DNA of 64,000 nt from Leptodontidium sp. MPI-SDFR-AT-0119 (GCA_020726505.1 JAHLEZ010000037.1:124001-188000), one strand, 5' to 3'. Shown: positions 11,716-23,460, counted from the stretch's first letter. Numbers and translations are program-made. The notes: generated from the sequence alone by a model not told the origin.

Positions 11716-13225
11716 ATGACGTCCAGTAAAGCACCTCTAGGGGAAATGGGGGATCTTATGACCGGGGCTGCCAAACTTAGCCTGGAAGAAGTTATGAAGC
11801 TCGAGCAGATTGGTCAGAACACATTCAAGTCGGTAAACAGACCTTGTATGTTGCCTCCCCTTCATCCTCGCGTCTTTCTGATGTCGAATTTCTACCAAGT
11901 CAAATTAAATTGATCGGTCGGACTCAACAGTTTCCCCAGCACTATCCCGGGGGGTGTATGGGTAAGTTTCATCCACACGCCACCCAAGCAAAGCTAATTG
12001 CTCTGCGCAGCGGTCACGGTTGGTTATAAGTTTCTTAATAGAGTAGTCCAGACAGTGCTTCTCCAGAAGTATTTTCTGACCTCATCATGCACCCAAGTAG
12101 AAAAACAAGGGGGTCAAGGAGTTGCTACCTTTCCAAGACTATTTCAAGGCATGGGAAGATCTAACATCCGTGATAGTAATGAGCCAAGCTGTTTATGCTG
12201 CTAGTAAAACAATGAGCCCAGATTTCTACTGCCATGTACGTTACCTTTCCAGCTAACGTTACCTTGCCAATGCCAAATTCGGACCATCATCTAATTTTGC
12301 CGTTCGATCGGAGCAGAATATGCATGGAAACTTCCTCCTTCCTGCCAACGCGTCTGTGCCGCTCATATACGTCGTCGACCTGCTGCGATCAGGGCAGAGT
12401 TATAGCACGCGATATGTCACTGTGCGTCAATCGCATGCGGCCTCCCAGAATTCAAACGATCCCGGTGACATTGTCTACGTCTGCCTTTGCAGTTTTCAGA
12501 AATCTGAAAAGGGAGTATTGGAGCATCAACCGCAATATCCCCATTATTTCGATACTCTAAGCAATGTTCCAGAGAGTCACCCGCTTGTCCAGGATGTAGA
12601 TGTACCCTGGTAAGCTGCGACATAGTTTTGTCCGATTGTTGTTCAGTAGGCTAATCCAAGATTTTATGAATGCCACTCTAGGTGGGAGGAATACGCTAAG
12701 AAAACAGGACATATAAGCCAGTATCAGGGTGTTGAAGTACGGAAGGTCAACATGGTGGATTGGAATGCCCAAAAACCACTTCATAAGCGCCGACAACTGC
12801 ATTTATACAAGTTCGTTGGTTCAATTCCGGAAGAGGATATCAACCTCCACCTCTGCGGTCATCTCTATGCGTCCGACCGCAGCTCACTTTTAACCCTAAT
12901 TAACGCCGCCGGGGTGTCAGATCGTATCGCCCATCTCGCAACCATAACACACACAGTGATCTTCCATCGGGATGCACGCAAGACCGCTTCTTTTTCTCAA
13001 TGCCAACCGTTCTCTACTGAGGGTGAAAGTAAGAATGATGGTTGGTTTCTACTCGAATCATTCAACGACCGGACAGGGGGCGGCAGGGGTTTCTACAGAG
13101 CGCGTATTTGGGATATGAAGAGCTTGGTGCTCGTGGCAAGTATAATGCAAGATGGAGTTGTTCGGGTGAAGCAGGATGTGAAGCGTTTGGAGAAGGGATA
13201 CTCGACTTCGGGAGTGAAATTATGA
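11716..13225 (+). CDS. Acyl-CoA thioesterase II (TesB-like, double hotdog)
   Basis: Hydrolyses acyl-CoA to free acid and CoA. The start at 11716 opens MTSSKAPLGEMGDLM. The exons yield LSLEEVMKLEQIGQNTFKS, then a short exon with HYPGG, then GGHVMSQAVYAASKTMSPDF, then NMHGNFLLPANASVPLIY and YSTRYVTVRQ, and a final exon 12683-13225. The GGH...QA...AA pattern and the second hotdog (THTVIFHRD, WFLLESFND, GRGFYRARIWD) fit the TesB family; the C-terminal half is complete. The exact boundaries of the short exons near 11930-12015 and 12179 are uncertain; one consistent reading uses a donor just before GTATGG. The protein ends GVKL, reminiscent of PTS1 but not canonical. It likely releases the product of the CoA pathway of cluster A. 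Confidence 0.85.
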
Positions 13226-13733
13226 TTTACCCAGCACATGTCCTGGTCACACATGTGGTCGACTACGGGCTGCGGACCCTTACCCCAAATACAGAGGTAG
13301 TTTCTTGCGCGGTTCCTGACAGCTGGCTGTGAGTTTCTCAGCACCGACAACATTCTTATGAATCTATCAATATCAACCTCACATTTGCCGAAATAACTCA
13401 TAAACATGATATAAAGCTGCGTACTCGGGACTGTCTCCAACACCCTTTATTAGTAACAGATATTCCTATCCCCTAGCAATACCCATCGATTTTGAAATAT
13501 AGACCAACTTCGAATGAAATATTGAGAATCACGGTTTTAATGACGCAGGGATCTGCGAGCAATTCTCTTTCAGAATCACTTTTATATCTAATGCACCTCT
13601 CGAGATATTTTCACGTTCCGCCTGGTTAGGTTCAACAATAACTAACATATGCCTTTCCCTTACAGAACTAAGCTATGTTTGGAATACTCACGTATATGTA
13701 GGCTACGCTATGCTACTTCTCTTTTTCAAACAA
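13226..13733. other. Convergent intergenic region
   Basis: This is 3' flanking DNA of the thioesterase (plus) and the monooxygenase (minus). It should hold both transcription end regions. A minus-strand frame overlapping 13093-13443 is antisense to the thioesterase and has no family signature. Confidence 0.4.
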
Positions 13734-15786
13734 CTAAAGCCTGCTATGCAAAATACTCAGCGCATCCACAATTTTACTCAGCAACATCCTCGCTAATAAC
13801 TGCATTAATATAGGCATATCGCTCAATGAAATCCCTGCTTTCCAAGCCCCATAAACCCCCACGCTGGCCGTGGTAAAGACAAGAAATCTCGCGAGTCGAC
13901 TTAATCCTAGCTTAATTCGGCCAGCCCGAGTGTACTTCAACTCCCAATGCTTCCACCGCGGGAACATGCATTGAAGTGCAAACCAAACCTGGGACCAACT
14001 GTTGTAAACGTTAGCCATAAATTCAACGAAGCGTACGATGGAGGCGCAGACGGGTAAACGGTCGAGTTCCATCCCGACTCTGTCTGGTACCAATTCCGGC
14101 ACCCACCCTGATTCCAAATCCTATTCTTCAACTGTGATTGAAGATCGGTAGCAAATTCGACTTCCGCCTCGTGCTTGACCTCTGCTTCAGCTACATCTCC
14201 CCTGAGGATCAATCTGATGAATATCAAAGAGTAGTTGACCATGTTCTCTGATGCTAAGATAACTGACGAGTGCCCTGTGATAGTGTTGGGCCCTACTATC
14301 ATGAAAAAATTGGGGAATCCATCCATTGCAAGGCCGAGGTAGGCCTGTGGACCGCCGCGTTTCTCCCATTCTTCATGGAGATCCTGGCCATGTCGGCCAG
14401 TAAGTTTCAGTGGATGGAGCCATTGAGTCGTGTCAAAACCGTTGGCCAGAATAATAGTGTCAGCGTGGACGTGGAGTTTATGGGTTGGTGCTTTGCTACC
14501 AGTCTTGATGCTGGGATATGTTCTGCTCGGTCCAAGGGTTACCCCTTTTGCTTGAACGCTTGTCAATGAAAGAGTGGTCAAGTTGATGTTGTTTTCGTTG
14601 AGGCAAGGAAACCAAGCTGAGTCATAGATACGCCGTTTGCATCCGTATGCATAGTCGGGGATGAGTATTTCATGGTATTTCTCGGGTACGCTCTTCTTCA
14701 CATGTTCAATGAGTGTTTTCTCGACCTAAAGGGCAAATTAGCAGGTGGAAGACACTATTTTGTACTATTTGGTGCTGAACCTTTTTTCTCTCCCTTTCGT
14801 TATACTCAGTAGTGCCAAATATCCTCCAATCGTATTCCGCTCCCCAGAATATTAGTTGGCGCATGGCCCACGCGAGGCCTGGAACGTAACGAAAGAGGAC
14901 AGGACTCCATTTAGAGTAGATCTCCTCACCGCCGGGTGGAAGTGGTCTCTTAGCCACCCAAGGCGGACTCCGCATGACCTGTGTCACGGACTTTGCATTG
15001 TGTGGCGCCTTCGTCAACAGCGGAACAAACTGTGCTGCGCTACATCCAGTTCCTACAACCACAATATCTTTTCCAGTGAGATCGACATTATAGTTCCAAC
15101 GAGCAGAGTGAAATATATCGCCCTCAAAGATTTCGCGTCCAGGGACATTTTCAGGCCAAGTTCTTGGTTCCACCAAACCGCCGACAGCACTAACCAGTAT
15201 CCTTGCTCGAACAATCTCTGTGCCTATATATACCGCACCGACCCCATCGATTTCTATCTTCCTTTGGCGGTCGCTCTCACTTAGGTCTCCTGTGCCAGCA
15301 GCTAGAGTTGTGATAGTAGCTTCCCACAGCCCCTCGTCTTTCAGCCACCGTGCCTCCGAAACTTCGGTGTTGAGTTGAATCTTGTCGACTATTTTGTACT
15401 TCTCGCACACCGAGTGCAGGTACTTTACGATTTCGTGACCAGGAGGGTGAAACGAAGTCCAGCTATTATTAGGGGAGAAGGAGAATGAATAGAATACGGC
15501 GGGTCTGGGGCATTCTCATTAGTATAGAATCGGCGATGAAGGGGTGAAGGTCGCCTTGGGGAACCTACACATCGCATGCTACACCTGGGTATCTGTTGAT
15601 CCACCACGTTCCTCCAATACCTGACTGTCTGTCAAATATTCGGAATTGGTCACATCCGAGGACTTGTTTCAGACGGCATGCCATTGCAATTCCTGAAGGA
15701 CCAGCGCCGACAATAAGCACCGGAAAGTATGTGTAACTTTCCTCATCATAACCGTTCATTCTACAGATCGCGGACAGGCACGACAT
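13734..15786 (-). CDS. Baeyer-Villiger-type flavin monooxygenase
   Basis: FAD- and NADPH-dependent monooxygenase that would insert oxygen next to a ketone. The start at 15786 gives MSCLSAICRMNGYDEE. The FAD motif VGAGPSG is followed by GIGGTWW; an intron after GVACDV leads to PAVFYSFSFSPNNSW. The BVMO fingerprint FxGxxxHxxxW is matched by FEGDIFHSARW, and the NADPH motif reads VVVGTGCSAAQ. Later segments include ANGFDTTQWLHPL and GPNTITGHSS. Near 14035 the frame changes; a 38-nt GTACGC...CAG intron with a GCTAAC branch-like site would restore YPSAPPSWSQVWFALQ, otherwise there is a frameshift. The C-terminus has a hydrophobic stretch (LARFLVFTTASVGVYGAW), a possible membrane anchor. It lies at the repeat-facing edge of cluster A. 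Confidence 0.9.
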
Positions 15787-16439
15787 CGTGAAAGAAGGGC
15801 GCCTAAGTCTGAAGAAGCTACGGTCTCCAGATGATCAAGTTTTGTCAACTAATTTGAAATTCGCACAAGACTCAATTCATGCTCGAAGAGTAGCATAGAA
15901 AATGGACGAAAGGTTGTGGGTCTGGGAGCCTCAATGAAGGCAAAGCAAAATTAATGAGGCAATTGAATCGAGCCAAAAAAAACTTTTCAAAAATGCCGGT
16001 GATGGAACCGAGGCAATGGTGTTCGCAATTGAGCCGAAAGTATGAAAGTCGGGCGCCTCTCCAATTCCCAACGGAGCATAAAATCCAGCATGTCCGCTGG
16101 CACCACAGTCTCGGAATTTGTTAAGGGATAACCGAGCGAACGCACGGGAGAAACCCGATCATAATGTGAACCCTGTTTGTTGCCAAGTTGATAAGCGAGG
16201 TAACAAAGGAGTGATGGAGACGCACTACTAGATCGATAAGGCGCCGAGAATACCGCGGACAGGGAAGATGCGGCAGTACATAAGAAGTAAGGATACCTTT
16301 GTGCGTGTCGAAATATGACATAATATAATATATCAGATGATCTCATACCCTTCTTTTCTATAACGAGATCCTTCTGCCCTTTTTAATAGATACGAAGGCG
16401 GCCCGAACTGAAATCCGACCATTTGAAAGCTTGGCCAGG
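15787..16439. promoter_or_regulatory. Upstream region of the monooxygenase up to the repeat boundary
   Basis: Normal-composition DNA carrying the promoter of the Baeyer-Villiger-type gene. Base composition shifts sharply to AT-rich after about 16440. No other gene is seen; minus-strand frames here lack known domains. Confidence 0.4.
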
Positions 16440-18181
16440 AACACCAAAATCCCCCCTTTTTTAAATGCATGCATCCGAGGAATTCCACCATTGAATTAAA
16501 TTCTCTCTAGTAGAGGTTAAATTTTAACATCTAAATTTCAAATATGTAAAATATCTAGATTTATTGACTCTGTAAAGACGTATAATAACTTTTGAAGTCG
16601 AGGGTCTTGTTGCGACAAACCCTCGCTTAACCAAATGGACGGATTTCAATTCGGGCTGCCTTCGTAGGGCTTTCCACCTAACTCTACTATTACCTCCCTT
16701 TATTCAACAGGTTATAAGCTCGGGTGCCTTCTGCCACGCTATCTTTCAGCTATGAATTCTCGTATTTGCTTACACCAGCCACATACTCTTGTACCCTAAA
16801 TCCACGCCTGCAAGTATTAAAGAGTATTGGTATTAGAGAATAGTAGTATTAAATAATATTTTATTTACTGAACACAAGCTAGCGTTGGTACGAAAGAGGA
16901 AAAAAATATTAGCTTTATAATAAGATTAATAAATTTTAAATTTTTTCAATTTTTTCAATTTTTTTTTGGATTTAATAGTTTTAAAAAAGCCCTAACATTA
17001 TTCCCGCTGTGACGGCTGTCGTCGCCCTGCCGTCTCATAGCTGTTTCAGGCCAAGCCTGAGGGTATAAGACCTCCGACCGTTCCGGCCCGCCGCCGCTCC
17101 TTTTCTCTATAGCTTAAGATTTCGGTATATAAGAATCTTAGATATTTGAGCTTCGACCATTACTTACTTTGTTCCTGCCGTTACACCCGCCTATCTGGCG
17201 CATAAAATAAGACAAATTATCAACAGAAACTTATTTAATATTACGATAATACTTCTTAAGCATAGTGTTCTCATTAGTATTGCCGTATTTAACGATACGC
17301 CCCACTCTATAATACCGTATCGATTTCCGAGTACTAGCGCCGTAACTATATAGGGATATAAATATGACATAATAATCATAGAATTCTTTGATATAAGATA
17401 TCATTGCGTCGTATATTAGATATTAAAGCAAATGTTAGCGAGGTAAAACGCAGGGTAAAATAAAAGGACTAAAAGCCTTACCACTAAGCTTTATTATTTT
17501 AAAATAAAGGCCAGGACCTTTTATAATCGCTTCTTTGTTTTTATTAGCTCGGTCCTTGTTTTACCACGTAATTTAAATAAAAGTTAAAGGCTTAAAGAAA
17601 CTCTAAGAAAAATCGGATCAATTTTAGGCTATTCGGAACTCTTGATACTTATCCGGGAAGCTTTTTATCACAAACTATTATTTTTAAAATGCCTTTAACA
17701 TAAAGGACCATTGATTTCAGCCGTAATAACCCTGTTTTCCGGCGTTCGGCTTATTCGATATAACAAATAAAAATAAAGATATACTTTTACGTTAGCTTTA
17801 AATGCTTTTTAGCATTCCCCATCTCTAGGATATATTACTCAAACATTACTTTGCTTATATTTAGGTGTAAAATCAGCTTATTTTAATAACCAGATCACTT
17901 TACCGTCGCTCTCGGATATAAGGATATATATTAACTTAATCTGTTAGCTTGTTTAGACTTTTGCTATTTGTAAAAGAGGTTTTTGATTGGTTAATTGAAT
18001 AAGCTTTGTTCTAAATATAACCTATCGTAGTATAGTCTCTTTATTTCCTAATTAGGAAGGTATAACTCCTTCCGTTTATAAGAATACTAGCCATATGCGA
18101 ACCTAATAACCGATGCGAGCCTTTGATACAAAGCTAGTAACTTGATACAAAGCTAATAACCGATGCGAGAGCTTAGTACTC

Positions 18182-18235
18182 AAAGTAGTTATATAGACCT
18201 AGAAATGCCCCCTCAATAGAATCATCATTTACACC
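18182..18235 (+). repeat. Left copy of about 55-bp LTR-end-like repeat
   Basis: Reads AAAGTAGTTATATAGACCTA and continues through CAATAGAATCATCATTTACACCA. The same stretch with a few transitions is at 24263-24318, on the far side of the copia internal region. The position just before gag (left) and after RNase H (right) fits the 3' end of an LTR pair. Further upstream the two copies no longer align by eye, so the full LTR length is uncertain. Confidence 0.6.
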
Positions 18236-18443
18236 ATCATTCTCTATTTCTTAGGTTATGAGCCTCCGACAGCACCTCCTCTTATTCTACTTTAATTCAA
18301 TAGATCAAGAGCTTGCTCTTTACTTAAATCATTCTTATATACTTCGTTACAACCTTATTTTGTTTGTATTTGAGTTTTATCGACTGGCTCGACAAGAACT
18401 CTTCTCTTATATACTATACCTTCTGGACCCTCAAAATACTCCA

Positions 18444-18632
18444 TAAACTCCATACCTACGGCTCCATACCTCATACCTCATACCTACGGCTCTATACCTC
18501 CATACCTCCATACTTCATAACTACGGCATATCTCCATAACTACGTCATACCTCTATACCTCATACCTACGGTTCCATACCTCCATACCTACGCCATACCT
18601 CCGGCATATCTCCGGCATACCTCTATACCTCT
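18444..18632. repeat. CATACCTACGG-type minisatellite
   Basis: An imperfect tandem array built from units such as CTCCATACCTACGG, CTCATACC and CTCCGGCATAC, repeated for about 190 bp. The 92-codon plus frame across it (Tyr/Leu/Pro-rich) is a by-product of the repeat. It lies between the left LTR-like end and gag of the copia element. Confidence 0.75.
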
Positions 18633-21173
18633 GATTTATTAGCTGGTCCAATAAAATGATTTTTTTACTCAAAATCTAACACTTAAAAAGTTCTCAACTA
18701 ATAACAGGTATTTTACCCTATAACTTAGAATATATATAATCCACGAGATTAATAACTAATATCAAAAAACTTAGACTTTCTTGAATAACCCAAATTTTCA
18801 AAATCTTAAGTTAAGTTAATATCTTTAAAAACTCTTTGAAAAATAACTAATAAAATAAATAAAATGAGTTCTAATAAGATCACTATGGCTAAGCTTACGG
18901 GTTCGGCTAATTACCCTATTTAGGCACTTCGCATGACGGCCTTCTTAACTAAAGAAGCGCTAAACGCTATAATAGCGTCTAATGAAGTAAGTGATGAAAT
19001 AAATAACAAAGCTCTCTCTAATATCTAATTGCTTATTAAGGATAGTCCTCTTTTATAAATACAGCACATAACACGTGCTTTTAAAGCCTAGTAATCGCTT
19101 AAAAACCTCTATTCCCTTAAAGGGTTTAGCTCGGAATTTTTGATTTGCCGAGAATTCTTTAATACCTATTTGATTAAGTATAATTCAATAGAAGAATACC
19201 TTAATAAAGTAAAACAGCTAAGCGATCAGCTAAAAGCTAAAAAACTTAAATTGCTTAAATAAGTAATAATAACTTAGGTTCTTAATAACTTGACTAATAA
19301 CTATGATAAATTAGTTTCTAATATAACATAGTCTTTAAGAACTAATATTAATTCTTATCCTCTTGAGTCGTTATTCTCTAATTTACTAGACGAATTAAAA
19401 CGTCAAAAATCAAATAATACTAATACAGATTAGGCCCTAATAACTTCTAGTGGCTATAAAGGTAAAAAACCTTATAAAGTCACTAAGAATAGCCCTTAAA
19501 GCAAGAAGTATTATACTAATTGTAAATAACATTCTCATATGACTTCTAACTACGCCTTCCTATTTCCCGATAAAGCCCCTAAGGGGTAGAAACGGCTAAA
19601 GACTAACAAATCACCTAATATTACCGAGAAATCGGCTCGGGATAAGCGGGAGGAGAATATTAATATTTTATATAATAATAGTGATATTTTAGAAAATATC
19701 GGGGATTTTAATATTAATTTCCCTATAGAAGATATATAGGTATTTATGACTATACCCTCTATAAAGAATATAACTAATAATACAAATATAGGCTCTAACT
19801 TTATAAATAATCAAGAATTAGGGGTAAATAGTTAAGAATTAAACAGTCAATTAAATACTTTTGTAATAAAACATATATACTATAATATATCGTATTTCTA
19901 TGAATTTAAAACCTATAATAAACTAATTAACTAGGGAAAAGCTAAACAAATAAATATAAAAGGATACGGAGATATCTTAATAAAGTTAATAATTAATAAT
20001 AAAATATATAAACTCAAAGATTGTCTTTATATACCTGAATTAAGTATTAACTTAATATCTCAAAGTTAATTAAGTAGTTAATATTATAGTATTTTTAATA
20101 ACTCTTTTGCCTATATTAAAAATAATATAACAAATGAAGCAATAATTAAAGGCAATAAATCCAAAGGATTATATATACTAAATATTACACCATATAAAAC
20201 TAATAATCTAATAAGTAATATTAATATTTTAAGTACAATTGAAAATAAACCTATAAGTATTAATAAAATAGATTTGCATATAAAATTAGATTATATTAAC
20301 TTAATGTACTCAAATAAAACAATAAATAATACTTATAGATATAATAATATTATATCTAATTTAATAATAAATAATCAAATATTAAACTGTGAGACTTACC
20401 TTAAAGGAAAATTCACTAATAAAATCAATAAAATAACTAATAATAAAGTCTTTGACTTATTACAAAAGGTAGCTAGTGACTTATGTAGTCCTATTACACC
20501 TATTACTTATAACAAATATAAATATATTATAACCTTCTTAAAATTTAAAACTAAATATCTTAAAATAAAATTACTAAGAAATAAATATAAAGCATTTAAT
20601 GCTTTTATTGAATATAAAAATAAAAATGAAAACAATAATAATACTAAACGTATAAATATTTTTATAACTAATAACAGTAGGGAATATATTAATAATAAAT
20701 TCAAAGAATATCTTATAAATTATAGAATAACTCATTAATTAGCCCCTATATATACAAAAGAACTAAATAGTACAATAAAACGTATAAACCGTACTATACT
20801 AAATAAAGTTAAGTGTTTATTAACATTTACTAATTTACCTAATTATTTATAGGGGGAAGCTACAATCACGGCTACATACTTATATAATAGAACTCCGCAT
20901 TCAGTAATAAATTATAAAACCCCTTATAAACTAAGATATAATAAAATACTAGATATTACCTATATTAAAACCTTTAGATCTATATACTTTTATAAAAATA
21001 AAAAGAATTATATAACTAAACTAGAACTAAAAGCTAATAAAGCAATACTAATTGGATTTAATTATCCTTTATATAAAGTCCTAGATAGTAAAATCATTGA
21101 TAAGAAATTTATAAATACCCTAAACCAATATAGTTTAACAGAAGGGATCAAAGAAATAGTATACAAGACCTTA

Positions 21174-21470
21174 TCAAATAATAATAACAATAACAACAAT
21201 AACAATAATAAGAATAATAATAAGAATAATAATAATAAATATAATAATAATAATATATAATAATAATAAGTAATAATAATAATAATAATAATAATAAGAT
21301 ATAAAATACGATAATAATAATAATACTATAATAATAATAATATAATAATAATAATCATAATAATAATATAAGATCAATAATAATAACAATAATATAATAA
21401 TAATATAAGAATAATATAATAATAATAATAATATAAAATAAATAATAATAATATAAATAATATTTACCTG
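21174..21470. repeat. (AAT)n trinucleotide microsatellite inside pol
   Basis: About 300 bp of nearly pure ATA/AAT/AAC triplets, located in the linker between integrase and reverse transcriptase of the copia element. It resumes coding with the RT after about 21480. It probably grew from an Asn-rich linker by slippage, helped by RIP to AT. The long Tyr/Leu/Ile minus frame here is an artefact. Confidence 0.9.
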
Positions 21471-22544
21471 GAACGGATTAGGCCGCCAAAGAACAACTTT
21501 TCCGTAAGTTATAATAAATAACTCTCTAAATATACGCTTTAATAAGTAACCTCTATAGAAAATGACAGAAGACTAGCTCTTATAATTAATATTAATAATA
21601 ACCTAATACATATAAACAAGCTATTAATAGCACTAATAAAGATAATTAGTTAGAATCTATGAAATTAGAAACAAATAAACTAGAGCTACAAAATACGTGG
21701 AATTTAGTAAAATTACCACCTAATAAAACCTATTTAAGAGGAAGATAGGTTTATAAAATAAAAACAGACTTAAATAATAATATTATAAAATATAAGTCAA
21801 AATAAGTTGTTAAAGGCTTTAATTAAGTATTAGGCCTCGACTATTTAAAAACGTTTTTAGCCACCTGTAGACTAGAATCTTATAGGTTAATATTTATACT
21901 AGTTATAGCAAATAAATGGAAATTATATTAATACAATATTAAAAACGCTATTATATACGCTAAAATAGATACTGAAATATATGTAGAATAATTAATAGGT
22001 CGAGAACGATATTTTAATAAAAATAATAACACATATGAGTTAATAAAAACCTCTAATAATAACTTTAAATTATATTATAAACTTAATAAAGCTTTATACG
22101 GTTTAAAATAATCTCTAAGACTATAGTATAAATACTTATTAAAGGCTTTAAATAAACTAGGTTTTAAAGCTCTGCCTTATTACGAAGCTATATTTATACA
22201 TAATAAACTAAAAATAATTATAATATATTATGTAGACGACCTAATATTTATAAGACTAGATAATAATATTATAAAAGAAATAGTTAAAGAATTAACCAAA
22301 ACTATAAAAATAGAATATATAAGTGAAGTACATTAATTCCTTAGTATAGAAATAAAACTGGATTATAATAATTAATTAGTGTATATAAATTAAAATAAAT
22401 ATCTTAATATGTTATTAGAACGTTTTAATAAAGGTAATTTAAATCCTGTAACTACACTAGTAGAAGCAGGAGTTAAATTAAATAAAGCAATAGATATAAC
22501 TAATAAAGAGGACTTACAATTATATTAATAACAAGTAGGTTCTC

Positions 22545-22819
22545 TGTTGGTATCTAACCAAGGTTCGATACCTGATATCAGGGTGACAAAGAATACAACA
22601 AGTGAAGTTTGATTAAGTATATTCCGTGTGTCCCTTTCGTACGAAAGGGAAAGCTACCTTAAATACATTAAGTACTAAACCCCGTAGCTCGTATAAGTAT
22701 TACTCGTACGAAACCAGGGGGCAAGGTATAAAACCAAGCTTTATCTCGGCCAAGAGAGACGACTATCTTTGGAAGCTGTCAGAGTAAGAGAATGCCCCTC
22801 AGCTAAGGCTATCCCAACA
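22545..22819. mobile_element. 275-bp solo-LTR-like insertion in the copia element
   Basis: The segment begins TGTTGG and ends CCAACA (inverted ends with TG...CA), and is flanked on both sides by TTCTC (22540-22544 and 22820-22824), a 5-bp target duplication as made by LTR retroelements. Removing it with one TTCTC joins QVGSL to IYLVTKTRPDI in one frame, exactly the conserved copia sequence. It has much more normal base composition than its host. It contains a perfect 20-bp palindrome at 22631-22650. No coding potential is visible. Confidence 0.82.
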
Positions 22820-23460
22820 TTCTCTAATATATCTAGTAACTAAAACTAGACCCGATATAACATATGCCGTTAATAGATGCGCTAGATACATGTCTAACCC
22901 TGATTTAAGCCATTTTAGGGCTCTAGACTGTATTTTGGAAATACTTAAATAAATACCCTAATTTAGGGACTTATTATAACTATAATAAAAGCTTCTTAGA
23001 ACTACTAGGCTATACAAATACTGACTGGGGTGGAGATATTAGTTTCCGTAAAAGTACTAGCGGCTTTTTATTCCTAGTTAATAATTGTATTATAAGCTGG
23101 CTTAGTATACTTCAAAAAACAGTAACTTTATTAAGTTGTAAAGCTAAATATATAGCTTTTAAAGAAGTAATAAAAGAAATATTATACTTATATAATCTAA
23201 TTAACTACTTTAATAACTTTCTTAATAATAAAATAACACCTATACTTAAGCTATTAATAAATAGCGAATCAGCTTTAAAATTAACTAATAACCCTGAATT
23301 TTATAAAAGAAGTAAACATATTAATATAAGCTATCACTTTATATGATGAAATAGTTAATAATAAACTAGACCTATTATACGTTAATATAATAATTCAATT
23401 AGTTAATGGCTTTACAAAAGGTTTAAATAATAATAAACAACTAAAATTCATAAGTGTAAT

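Larger units (their letters stand above)
18860..23460 (+). mobile_element. Degenerate Ty1/copia retrotransposon internal region (gag-pol)
   Basis: Read through stops, one plus-strand polyprotein is visible. Gag begins near 18889 with MAKLTGSANYPI and a TAG where Trp belongs. A zinc knuckle lies near 19505-19550 with both outer cysteines changed to Tyr. A protease/linker segment near 20010 reads DCLYIPELSINLIS. The integrase (20430-21100) shows RINRTILNKVKCLL, YLYNRTPHSV and TPYKLRYNK. The reverse transcriptase (about 21650-22850) shows LNKALYGLK then a stop, and YVDDLIFI at 22229. RNase H (about 22985-23345) shows LLGYTNTDWGGD, RKSTSGFLF and KRSKHINISYHF. The order protease-integrase-RT-RNase H is diagnostic of copia. 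Many TAA/TAG stops at Gln/Trp positions make it non-functional. A 275-bp insertion splits it at 22545-22819. Confidence 0.92.

Noticed and set aside
13956..13961. CCGCGG inside the Baeyer-Villiger gene
   Set aside because: Lies in coding sequence; it shows only that the bare hexamer can occur by chance, so the longer TTCCGCGGAA and promoter position were required.
21174..21389. Minus-strand 71-codon frame rich in Leu/Ile/Tyr, like a membrane peptide
   Set aside because: It is only the translation of the AAT microsatellite.
22565..22575. GGTTCGATACC, matching a tRNA B-box consensus, in the insertion
   Set aside because: No A-box at the right distance, no cloverleaf and no A-tail; the LTR-like ends and 5-bp duplication explain the insert better than a SINE or tRNA.
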